A DNA stretch of 8,399 nt, from the NCBI GenBank assembly GCA_026225155.1, contig JAMFSG010000394.1, forward strand, positions 1 to 8,399, given 5' to 3'. This document shows positions 1 to 5,734 of this stretch, piece by piece. The translations under genes and the position numbers were made by a program. The DNA comes from Verrucomicrobiota bacterium. Its GTDB lineage: Bacteria > Verrucomicrobiota > Verrucomicrobiia > Limisphaerales > UBA11358. Each line of letters begins with the position of its first letter. Position 1 is the stretch's first letter. A model generated the notes under the pieces. That model was not told the origin of the DNA, did not search any database, and saw only the letters and a list, made by a program, of their open reading frames with translations.

Positions 1-1
1 G

Positions 2-244
2 GATGACAACTGGGGTTTTCGCGCGCAACACAATTTTGATTTCACCACCGGCCGTTTGCAGTCGCAGTTCTACACGCTCTATCGCGATTTCCGGAGTTTC
101 ACCACGGCTTTGACTTTCCACATCGAGAACGACGTGAACAGTTCGGTGGATTACACGATCGCGTTCCAATTGTCGCTGAAAGCCAGCCCGTCAACTGCGG
201 TCGGCGATGACTCGGTGAATCCTTATCACCTCGTTGGCGAATAA
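2..244 (+). CDS. lptD: C-terminal end of LptD-like outer-membrane LPS-assembly barrel (5' truncated)
   Basis: The reading frame is open from the left edge of the window and ends at TAA 242-244, giving about 80 residues of a protein that begins outside it. The visible part alternates hydrophobic and polar residues as transmembrane beta-strands do, and contains the stretches FDFTTGRLQSQFYTLYRDF and YTIAFQLSLKASP. That pattern (a YTLYRDxRxW/F strand, then a last strand ending in SLKA and a short polar tail) recalls the C-terminus of LptD/OstA barrels, which insert lipopolysaccharide into the outer membrane, particularly verrucomicrobial members. It does not end in the aromatic residue usual for BAM substrates; about 20 residues follow the last strand. 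The family call is from remembered similarity to a fragment, so another large outer-membrane barrel remains possible. Confidence 0.55.
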   Translation, partial: DDNWGFRAQHNFDFTTGRLQSQFYTLYRDFRSFTTALTFHIENDVNSSVDYTIAFQLSLKASPSTAVGDDSVNPYHLVGE

Positions 245-997
245 CTATTCCGTCAGCAACGAGACGATGAAAGTGGAGCCGTGTTTGGGTTCGCTTTGGA
301 CTTCGATGGTGCCACGATGTTCTTCCACGATCCGGCGCGTGATTGAAAGGCCGAGACCCGTGCCATTCTTTTTCGTGGTGAAAAACGGCTCGAACAGATG
401 CGCGAGATTTTCCGGCGTGATGCCGCTGCCGGTGTCGCGGATGGAAATTTTCAACCAGCGGATGCCGTCCGTGCCCGTGGCGATTTCCGTGCCGATCGAA
501 ATTTCACCATTGTTGCCGACCGCTTCGAGCGCATTGATCAGCAGGTTCATGAACGCTTGCTGCAGTTGCGATTCATCCGCGCGCCACGTGTCGTGGCCGG
601 CCTGGTAATCGCGTTCGAGCGAAATCATGCGCCCGCTCATCTGATGTTCCAGCAACCGCACCGAATGGTCGAGCAGTTGATGGATTTGCACCGCCGCAAA
701 TGCTTTTGGTTTCGGCGCGGCGAACCGCAGCATCTGCGTCACGAGCGAATCAATCCGCCGCAATTCGCGCCGGACGACCTCGGTCATTTCCTGGTCTTCG
801 CCCTTTTGCAAAAGCAGTTCGACGAAAACATTGATGGAGACGAGGCCGTTTTTGATTTCGTGCGCGATGCTGGCCGAGACGAGGCCGAGATTGGCCAGCC
901 GGTCGAGGCGCTGGAGATTTCCTTGCAGGTCAGACGGATTAACGGAAGCACTTCCCCCCGCATTGCCGGAATTTTTTTCTGAATCTTCGGGTGACAT
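245..997 (-). CDS. Soluble sensor histidine kinase, no input domain
   Basis: This 250-residue protein is a histidine kinase core and little else. An acidic, Gly/Ser-rich N-terminus (1-25) leads into the dimerisation/phosphoacceptor helix pair (about 28-98), with the H-box IAHEIKN and His46 as the predicted autophosphorylation site. The ATP-binding domain (about 105-248) has an N-box with Asn151 and Asn155, a G1 box DTGSG (188-192), an F-box FEPFF (202-206) and a G2 box GTGLGL (212-217), so catalysis should be intact. It resembles the NtrB/AtoS-like (HPK4) group. There is no signal peptide, transmembrane segment or PAS/GAF domain, so it should be cytosolic and sense through a partner. No response regulator is in the window. 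The H-box has Gly51 where the family usually has Pro. A GGAG (complement of 1010-1013) lies 12 bases upstream of the chosen ATG, the only Shine-Dalgarno-like signal I found. Confidence 0.93.
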   Translation of the reverse strand: MSPEDSEKNSGNAGGSASVNPSDLQGNLQRLDRLANLGLVSASIAHEIKNGLVSINVFVELLLQKGEDQEMTEVVRRELRRIDSLVTQMLRFAAPKPKAFAAVQIHQLLDHSVRLLEHQMSGRMISLERDYQAGHDTWRADESQLQQAFMNLLINALEAVGNNGEISIGTEIATGTDGIRWLKISIRDTGSGITPENLAHLFEPFFTTKKNGTGLGLSITRRIVEEHRGTIEVQSEPKHGSTFIVSLLTE

Positions 998-1165
998 TTT
1001 ATTTCACAGCTCCATTACGCCGCAGCCGGGAACTTCCTGAAAAGACACAACCACAGTAAAACGGACTTGGATTATTTCCAAACAAAAAATATATCAAAAA
1101 GCCGCCCTTACCTTGCACGAAAATGATGGCATTTTGCCGCCCGGCAATTAGTTTTACGCCCAACG
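998..1165. promoter_or_regulatory. Divergent promoter region between histidine kinase and ribBA
   Basis: This 168-base non-coding gap separates two divergently transcribed genes and so must carry promoters for both. The middle (about 1067-1100) is AT-rich against GC-rich flanks. I looked for an FMN riboswitch, which often controls riboflavin genes, and saw no room for its multi-stem fold and none of its conserved sequence. A short dyad (TTGCC at 1134-1138, GGCAA at 1143-1147) sits 18 bases before the ribBA start; it is too weak to call. Confidence 0.6.
1067..1095 (+). promoter_or_regulatory. Candidate sigma-70-type promoter for ribBA, overlapping a dyad
   Basis: TTGGAT (1067-1072) and TATATC (1090-1095) are separated by exactly 17 bases, the preferred sigma-70 spacing. 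They match the consensus at 3/6 and 4/6 positions. The -35 box is part of a perfect dyad, TTGGA-TTATT-TCCAA (1067-1081), which could be an operator for a repressor acting on one or both divergent genes. This rests on inspection only; AT-rich DNA gives such matches by chance. Confidence 0.3.
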
Positions 1166-2365
1166 ATGAAAAATAATTTTGACCGCATCGAAGCCGTCGT
1201 CAGCGACATCCGCAAAGGCAAGCTCGTCGTCGTCGTGGATGACGCCAGCCGTGAGAACGAAGGTGATTTGATTCTCGCCGCCGAAAAAGCCACCGCCAAA
1301 AACATCAGCTTCATGGTGCGCTACACTTCCGGCGTCATTTGCGTGCCGATGGAAGGCGGCGAACTGGATCGTCTCGAACTGCCGTTGATGACGCAGCAAA
1401 ACATGGAACGCATGCGCACCGCTTATACGATTTCCGTAGACGCTGCGCGCGGCGTAAGCACGGGAATTTCCGCCGCCGACCGCGCCCACACAATCCAATT
1501 GCTCGCGAATCCCAAAACGCAACGCGACGATCTCGTCCGTCCCGGCCACATTTTCCCGCTGCGTTATCGCGAAGGCGGCGTGCTGCGCCGCGCCGGCCAC
1601 ACCGAAGCGGCAATTGATCTGGCGCGCCTCGCTGGCTTGCGTCCCGCCGGCGTGCTCGCGGAAATTGTCAATGACGACGGCACGATGTCACGTCTGCCGC
1701 AATTGTTGAAATTTGCCAAAAAACACAAACTAAAAATCTGTTCCGTCGCCGACTTGATTGAATACCGTCGCACGCGCGAAAAATTAGTCGAGAGCGTTGA
1801 AGTCGTGAAAATGCCGACCGACTACGGCGATTTCGATCTGCATTTATATCGTTCCAAAGTGGACGGCCAAAATCATATCGCGCTCGTGCGCGGCGACATT
1901 GCTGGACAAAAAGATGTGCTCGTCCGTGTGCACAGCGAATGCCTCACTGGCGACGTATTCGGTTCGCGCCGCTGCGATTGCGGGCCGCAATTGCATCAAG
2001 CCATGCGTCAGGTCGCCGAGGCCGGACGCGGCGTCATTCTCTACATGCGTCAAGAAGGGCGCGGCATCGGCCTCGCGCCGAAAATTCTCGCCTACAAATT
2101 GCAGGAGCAAGGCTACGACACCGTCGAGGCGAACGCGAAGCTCGGCTACGGCATGGACCTGCGTGAATACGGCCTCGGCGCGCAAATCCTCGTTGACCTC
2201 GGCCTGAAAACCATCCGCCTGCTGACGAACAATCCCAAAAAAGTCGTCGGTCTCGAAGGTTACGGCTTGAAGATCAGCCAGCAAGTGCCGATCAAAATAA
2301 AATCCAATCCGCACAACGAAAAATATCTAAAAACCAAGCGCGAGAAGCTGGGGCATTTGCTTTAG
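1166..2365 (+). CDS. ribBA: RibBA: 3,4-dihydroxy-2-butanone 4-phosphate synthase / GTP cyclohydrolase II
   Basis: This 399-residue cytosolic enzyme supplies both precursors of riboflavin: 3,4-dihydroxy-2-butanone 4-phosphate from ribulose 5-phosphate (N-terminal half), and the pyrimidine intermediate from GTP (C-terminal half). The RibB domain (about 5-203) has the acidic loop RENEGD (29-34), GVSTGISAADRA (96-107), RPGHIFPL (125-132) and GHTEA with His145. The RibA domain (about 207-399) has the zinc-ligand cysteines Cys259, Cys270 and Cys272 in HSECLTGDVFGSRRCDCG, the GTP-binding RQEGRGIGL (295-303), the catalytic Asp331/Arg333 pair in MDLREYG, and RLLTNNPKK (351-359). Length and domain order are normal and every motif I know is present, so both activities should be intact. 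No other rib gene is visible, so it appears to be a singleton here. No Shine-Dalgarno sequence precedes the ATG; the start is chosen because the RibB homology begins within a few residues. Confidence 0.97.
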   Translation: MKNNFDRIEAVVSDIRKGKLVVVVDDASRENEGDLILAAEKATAKNISFMVRYTSGVICVPMEGGELDRLELPLMTQQNMERMRTAYTISVDAARGVSTGISAADRAHTIQLLANPKTQRDDLVRPGHIFPLRYREGGVLRRAGHTEAAIDLARLAGLRPAGVLAEIVNDDGTMSRLPQLLKFAKKHKLKICSVADLIEYRRTREKLVESVEVVKMPTDYGDFDLHLYRSKVDGQNHIALVRGDIAGQKDVLVRVHSECLTGDVFGSRRCDCGPQLHQAMRQVAEAGRGVILYMRQEGRGIGLAPKILAYKLQEQGYDTVEANAKLGYGMDLREYGLGAQILVDLGLKTIRLLTNNPKKVVGLEGYGLKISQQVPIKIKSNPHNEKYLKTKREKLGHLL

Positions 2366-2435
2366 TCCGCAGATAGCGCAGATTTTCGCGTATTTAATTT
2401 TTTGGAGAAGCTGCGCCATCGGCGTAATCTGCAGA
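2366..2435. repeat. Imperfect palindromic intergenic element downstream of ribBA
   Basis: The DNA starting one base after the ribBA stop codon folds back on itself. The left arm (2366-2389, core GCAGATAGCGCAGAT) pairs with the right arm (2413-2435, core ATCGGCGTAATCTGC) in about 18-20 pairs with a few mismatches and one bulge, around an AT-rich loop (2390-2412). The motif GCAGATnnCGCAGAT resembles a dispersed intergenic repeat I recall from many bacterial genomes, but I cannot search for copies. It could stop or stabilise the ribBA transcript; there is no clean U-run after it, so a classical rho-independent terminator is unlikely. Confidence 0.5.
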
Positions 2436-2439
2436 TGAA

Positions 2440-2889
2440 ATGAAATATGAATTGCGACAAGCGCTTGAAAGTGACCGAGAGTTTTTAGTGTCGCTGCACA
2501 AACTTTGTTATCGCGATGTGGTTGAATCACAGTTTGGCCAGTGGGATGACAAAATTCAGCGCGAATTTTTTGAGAGAGAATGGAAGCCCGCCAATTCCCA
2601 GATCATTACGGTTGACGCTCAAGCCGTCGGGGTTATTTCCGTGGAAAGAAACGCCGATCATATTTTCCTTTCTGAAATCCAAATTCAACCAGCCTTTCAA
2701 GGTCGAAGCTTGGGATCGCAGATTATCAAAACGATTATTTCAAATGCAGCCGCGCAGAATCTGTCTGTCCGTCTTAAAGTTCTCCGCAAAAATAAGGCTA
2801 AAAATCTTTATCTGCGTTTGGGATTTCTACAGACGGGGGAAACCGAAACGCATTTTTTTATGGAGAAAAATTTATATTCAGCGCACTGA
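2440..2889 (+). CDS. GNAT-family N-acetyltransferase
   Basis: This 149-residue protein has the layout of a GCN5-related acetyltransferase, which moves an acetyl group from acetyl-CoA to an amine. An N-terminal strand and helices (about 3-50, RQALESDREFLVSLHKLCY) lead to the core strands (about 55-80, IITVDAQAVGVISVE). Motif A, the pyrophosphate-binding loop, follows: IQIQPAFQGRSLGSQII (about 80-96), with QGRSLG matching Q/RxxGxG/A. The C-terminal LYLRLGF (about 123-129) matches the usual NxxAxxLYxKxGF region. The substrate cannot be read from sequence. By hand count of 2461-2880 its GC is about 44%, against about 60% in sampled ribBA lines, which suggests recent acquisition. No Shine-Dalgarno sequence lies at a useful distance; the ATG is chosen because the acetyltransferase fold starts immediately after it. 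Confidence 0.88.
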   Translation: MKYELRQALESDREFLVSLHKLCYRDVVESQFGQWDDKIQREFFEREWKPANSQIITVDAQAVGVISVERNADHIFLSEIQIQPAFQGRSLGSQIIKTIISNAAAQNLSVRLKVLRKNKAKNLYLRLGFLQTGETETHFFMEKNLYSAH

Positions 2890-2932
2890 AGCCAAAATGG
2901 CTAGCCTGAACAAAGAAGCATTTTATTTCTTT

Positions 2933-2951
2933 CAAATTAAACTTTAATTTG
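2933..2951. terminator. AT-rich 19-base palindrome between convergent genes, possible bidirectional terminator
   Basis: CAAATTAAACTTTAATTTG is a perfect palindrome around a single central C. It sits in the 64 bases between the stops of the convergent acetyltransferase and amine oxidase genes, two bases from the oxidase stop codon. The position suits a shared terminator. However, the stem is almost all A-T and would need an opened loop, so it could equally be a protein-binding dyad or a chance pattern. Confidence 0.25.
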
Positions 2952-2953
2952 GA

Positions 2954-4570
2954 TCACGATCGGACGATCGCTTTTATCAAAGCCAGCGCCGCCTGTTTGC
3001 CCGTTTCCGCGCCGCCGTTCATGAAGCCTTGGAAATCGCGGCTGCAATGTTCGCCGGCGAAAAAAAGATTTCCGACCGGCTTGATTTCCGCGCCGCAAAT
3101 CGTCGTCCACTGTCCCGGCCGATAACACGCATAGCTCGCGCGCGTGAACGGCTGTGTCGGCCAATGAAAACGTTCCGCGTTGCCGTTGAATTGCGCGGTG
3201 ATGCCGTTGAATGGTTTTTCCAATGCCGCGAGCATCCGCACGGCTTGCTCGGAGGGCGTGCCGTTTTTCAATTCGTCCGAAGCCTTGCCGCCGGTGTAAC
3301 AAGTCAGGCCGCCCGCGTCGCCGCCTTGCAAACGGCTGTTGTCCCATGCGAGTTGAAACGCTTCGTCGGAAAAAATATTTCCCGAATAACCCTGCTCGCG
3401 CCACAGACGGTTTTTCGTGCCGAGCATCAATTTCGCATTCATGCCGTAACCGAGTTCGGCGATGGCTTTCTTTTTCCACGCCGGCAGATCCACGCGGATG
3501 TCCACGTCGCGCAACATCGTGAACGGCAGCGTGAGGATGACAAAATCCGCGGCCACATCCGTCGTGCGTCTGTCGTGCTCGAACGTCAATGTGTAGCCGC
3601 GATCGCGCGACGTGATGGCGATTAATTTTTGTCCGACTTGAATTTGATTTTCCAAACGCGCCGCGAGTTCGTCCACGACGCGCTGGTTGCCGCCGCGGAT
3701 TTTGTAACGCTCGTCGCTTGCGCCGAGCAGTTCCAATTTTCCGGCGGAAACGTCGGTGGAAATCATGTAGATCATGTTGAGCGAAGATTGTTCGCTGCAT
3801 TCCAAACCGAACTCCGTGAGAAACGCGACGTCGAGCAATTTGCGCATCCAGCCGCTCGCGCCGATGCGGTCAAAATAATCCGCGAGCGAGGTGCGATCCA
3901 GTTCGCCCGCGCCGCCGTCATGTTCAAAATCCACCGTCTCGCCCAGCTTGTCGAAATCCGTTTTGATGCGCGCGGCCAGCGGGCGAAACGCTTCCACCGC
4001 TTCCGCTTCGCCGCGATGCGCACCTTCAAAATAATACGCTTCGCGAATCAATTTTTGTTCGCCCGCTCCGTGGACATCAATCAAGTCGAGGTCAAATTCT
4101 TTCGCGAGTGCGAGCATTTCCAAATGAATCGAATCAATGAATTCGCCGCCAAGCTCGGTCGTCAAACCGGGATTCAAAATATTTTTTGCCGTGTAAATCC
4201 GTCCGCCCGTGCGCGAGCTCGCTTCGTAAATGGACGCCTGAAAACCGCGCTGTTTTAATTTGTAAGCCGCGTTCAAGCCTGCCACGCCGCCGCCGACAAT
4301 CGCGATGCGCGGCGCGTTCGGGCCGCTTCGCGATGATGCACAGCCGGTGAGCCACGAACTTGCGCCGACAGCAATCGCCGCTGTGCCGGCGACTTTCAAA
4401 AATTCGCGCCGGTTGATTGTGGAACGTCGCGGCAGATCAACCAATTCATCGGCGGGCGGCGAATTTTTTTCATTCACCAGTTTCGCGATGCCAAATAAAT
4501 GCCGGAGCGATTGGAACATCGGCGTGCGCGGAGAATAACGGCGGACAAGTTTTGCAACAGGCTTTTGCAT
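2954..4570 (-). CDS. Tat-exported flavin amine oxidase, predicted lipoprotein
   Basis: This 538-residue protein is an FAD-dependent amine oxidase of the MAO/polyamine-oxidase family, which oxidises a C-N bond with oxygen or another acceptor. After about 50 residues comes a twin-arginine signal, NRREFLK (53-59), a hydrophobic stretch (60-73) and a lipobox LTGC (74-77). It should therefore be folded with FAD in the cytosol, exported by Tat and lipid-anchored at Cys77. The dinucleotide-binding site is IVGGGVAGLNAA (91-102), with GGR at 122-124. Lys380 in GMNAKLMLG fits the conserved lysine near the flavin N5. The C-terminal FAD/active-site segment is FFAGEHCS and FMNGGAETG (503-524). No covalent-flavin cysteine motif is obvious. 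The segment before the Tat motif is unusually long; Met18 is an alternative start. The substrate is unknown. Confidence 0.9.
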   Translation of the reverse strand: MQKPVAKLVRRYSPRTPMFQSLRHLFGIAKLVNEKNSPPADELVDLPRRSTINRREFLKVAGTAAIAVGASSWLTGCASSRSGPNAPRIAIVGGGVAGLNAAYKLKQRGFQASIYEASSRTGGRIYTAKNILNPGLTTELGGEFIDSIHLEMLALAKEFDLDLIDVHGAGEQKLIREAYYFEGAHRGEAEAVEAFRPLAARIKTDFDKLGETVDFEHDGGAGELDRTSLADYFDRIGASGWMRKLLDVAFLTEFGLECSEQSSLNMIYMISTDVSAGKLELLGASDERYKIRGGNQRVVDELAARLENQIQVGQKLIAITSRDRGYTLTFEHDRRTTDVAADFVILTLPFTMLRDVDIRVDLPAWKKKAIAELGYGMNAKLMLGTKNRLWREQGYSGNIFSDEAFQLAWDNSRLQGGDAGGLTCYTGGKASDELKNGTPSEQAVRMLAALEKPFNGITAQFNGNAERFHWPTQPFTRASYACYRPGQWTTICGAEIKPVGNLFFAGEHCSRDFQGFMNGGAETGKQAALALIKAIVRS

Positions 4571-4617
4571 AAGAATTCAGGGTGAATCAACTGATTTTTT
4601 TTTGGATGCCGCAACCA

Positions 4618-4647
4618 TCGTTAGCAAAACGCTTCGCGCACTGTCAA
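4618..4647 (-). promoter_or_regulatory. Candidate promoter for the amine oxidase gene
   Basis: Read on the minus strand, a perfect TTGACA (complement of 4642-4647) is followed 18 bases later by TAACGA (complement of 4618-4623), preceded by TG one base upstream as in an extended -10. The -10 box is a poor match. It lies 47 bases before the oxidase ATG and 36 bases from the edge of the 4684-4822 element. A small dyad (ATTCA 4575-4579, TGAAT 4583-4587) and a run of nine T (4595-4603) lie in the leader. Confidence 0.33.
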
Positions 4648-4683
4648 TCTTTGTGCAGTGAAGGCAGTGGCTCAGTTTGAAAA

Positions 4684-4822
4684 GGTAGGGACATCGCGCT
4701 GCGATGTCCCCGTCGCCGAGCGCAGCGTCAGGCGACGGAATCGGACGGAAGTCGTGGCGAGACGTTTTGCCCATTCGTTGCGCCGCAACCCGGCGCGGAC
4801 GGCGCAGCGCGCCATCCCTACC
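4684..4822. repeat. 139-base palindromic element with 20-base terminal inverted repeats (REP/MITE-like)
   Basis: The ends are inverted copies. GGTAGGGACATCGCGCTGCG on the left and the complement of the right end, GGTAGGGATGGCGCGCTGCG, agree at 17 of 20 positions, the outer eight perfectly. Inside, GGGACATCGC-GCT-GCGATGTCCC (4688-4710) is a perfect 10-base-pair hairpin. CCGTCGCC (4710-4717) pairs with GGCGACGG (4731-4738) as a second stem. There is no transposase. Flanks are A-rich on both sides (AAAA before, AAATT after), so any target duplication is ambiguous. It looks like a non-autonomous mobile palindrome or a structured intergenic repeat. The short reading frames crossing it look like by-products of the palindrome. 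Confidence 0.7.
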
Positions 4823-4849
4823 AAATTAAAACATTGCCGCAACGGCAGG

Positions 4850-5734
4850 CTAAACTGAGTTTCCTTTGCGGCCTTTGAAGGTCAATTCTGCGACGCCGGA
4901 TTTGTCGAGTTCGCCCAAACCGATTTTGATCATGCGGTCGTATTGCTTTTTCGTCGCGATGGCGAGCGGCAGATTTAATTTTTGTTCCTTCGCCAATTTC
5001 AGCGCGATGCCGGAATCTTTCGCGGCGTGCGCCGCGGAAAAGAAGCACGAGTGATCGCGATTTTGCATGTCTTCGCCGTCGGTCTGCAACACGCCGGAAC
5101 GCGCGCCGGTCTGCGAAAAAACTTCGCGCAACATCGTCAAATCCAGATCAAGCGCCGCGCCGAGTCCGAGGCCTTCCGCGAGCGCGGCGGTGTTGGTGTT
5201 CATCACCATGTTGACGAGCGCCTTGACCTGCGCGGCTTTGCCCGCCATGCCGATGTAACGCAGCGATGCGCTCAATTTTTCCAAAATCGGTTTGGCGTTT
5301 TCAAAAACTTCCGGTCGTCCGCCGCACATCAAATACAGCGAACCTTGCCGCGCTTGTGTGATGCTGCTCGCCATGCACGCTTCGAGCGAACTCGCGCCTT
5401 TGGCTGCGCATTTCTGCTCGACCCAAACGTGGATCGCGGGCGTGACGGTGGCGCAGTTGATGAAAATTTTTCCTTTCGCACGCTTGAGCAAACCGCCGGT
5501 GAAAATTTTCTTCATCGCCCGGTCATCGCTGACAACGGTGATGATGACATCGGAAAGCGCAGTGACGGTTTTCAAATCCGTGGCGGCGGTGCAATTCAGC
5601 TCTTTGGCGAGTTCCTGCGCGACGGCGGCGTTCGCATCAAAAACGGCGGCGATGGTGAATCCAGTTTCTTGCAGACGGCGCGCCATGTTTGCGCCCATGC
5701 GTCCGACACCGACGAAGCCGATTTTTTGCGACAT
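4850..5734 (-). CDS. NAD(P)-dependent beta-hydroxyacid dehydrogenase-family oxidoreductase
   Basis: This 294-residue protein belongs to the 3-hydroxyisobutyrate dehydrogenase / tartronate semialdehyde reductase / glyoxylate reductase family. The Rossmann domain opens with IGFVGVGRMGANMARRL (5-21) and has VFDAN at the end of the second strand. Lys171 and Asn175 in VKALVNMVMN are the predicted catalytic lysine and its partner, and KD (239-240) matches the conserved C-terminal lysine region. The substrate loop, normally DAPVSGG, reads EACMASS (118-124), while the following QGSLYLMCGG (130-139) is normal. That hints at an atypical substrate, so I give no symbol. The frame stays open upstream to 6166, but the upstream 144 codons cross a palindromic element and have no family similarity. 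Met at 5732-5734 starts exactly at the Rossmann fold. No Shine-Dalgarno sequence; the leader is AT-rich. Confidence 0.9.
   Translation of the reverse strand: MSQKIGFVGVGRMGANMARRLQETGFTIAAVFDANAAVAQELAKELNCTAATDLKTVTALSDVIITVVSDDRAMKKIFTGGLLKRAKGKIFINCATVTPAIHVWVEQKCAAKGASSLEACMASSITQARQGSLYLMCGGRPEVFENAKPILEKLSASLRYIGMAGKAAQVKALVNMVMNTNTAALAEGLGLGAALDLDLTMLREVFSQTGARSGVLQTDGEDMQNRDHSCFFSAAHAAKDSGIALKLAKEQKLNLPLAIATKKQYDRMIKIGLGELDKSGVAELTFKGRKGNSV

Noticed and set aside
234..982. Plus-strand frames at 234-608 and 398-982 over the kinase
   Set aside because: They are antisense to a histidine kinase with every catalytic box intact; Arg/Phe-rich shadows.
998..1165. FMN riboswitch before ribBA
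   Set aside because: It was expected from biology, but the gap is short, AT-rich in the middle, and shows none of the conserved FMN-aptamer segments.
2937..3800. 287-codon open frame on the amine oxidase strand in another frame
   Set aside because: It overlaps the conserved C-terminal half of the amine oxidase, is extremely rich in Arg and His, and has no recognisable domain; a frame shadow.
3029..4258. Two plus-strand frames of about 200 codons (3029-3625 and 3629-4258) over the amine oxidase
   Set aside because: Both are antisense to the amine oxidase coding sequence, with shadow-like composition and no plausible start context.
4571..4603. Small dyad plus nine-T run as an intrinsic terminator on the plus strand
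   Set aside because: The stem is only five A-T-rich pairs, is separated from the T-run, and no plus-strand gene ends nearby; it is part of the amine oxidase leader.
4577..4858. Short frames on both strands (4577-4774 minus, 4658-4858 plus)
   Set aside because: Both run through the palindromic element at 4684-4822, have no family resemblance, and one overlaps the dehydrogenase stop.
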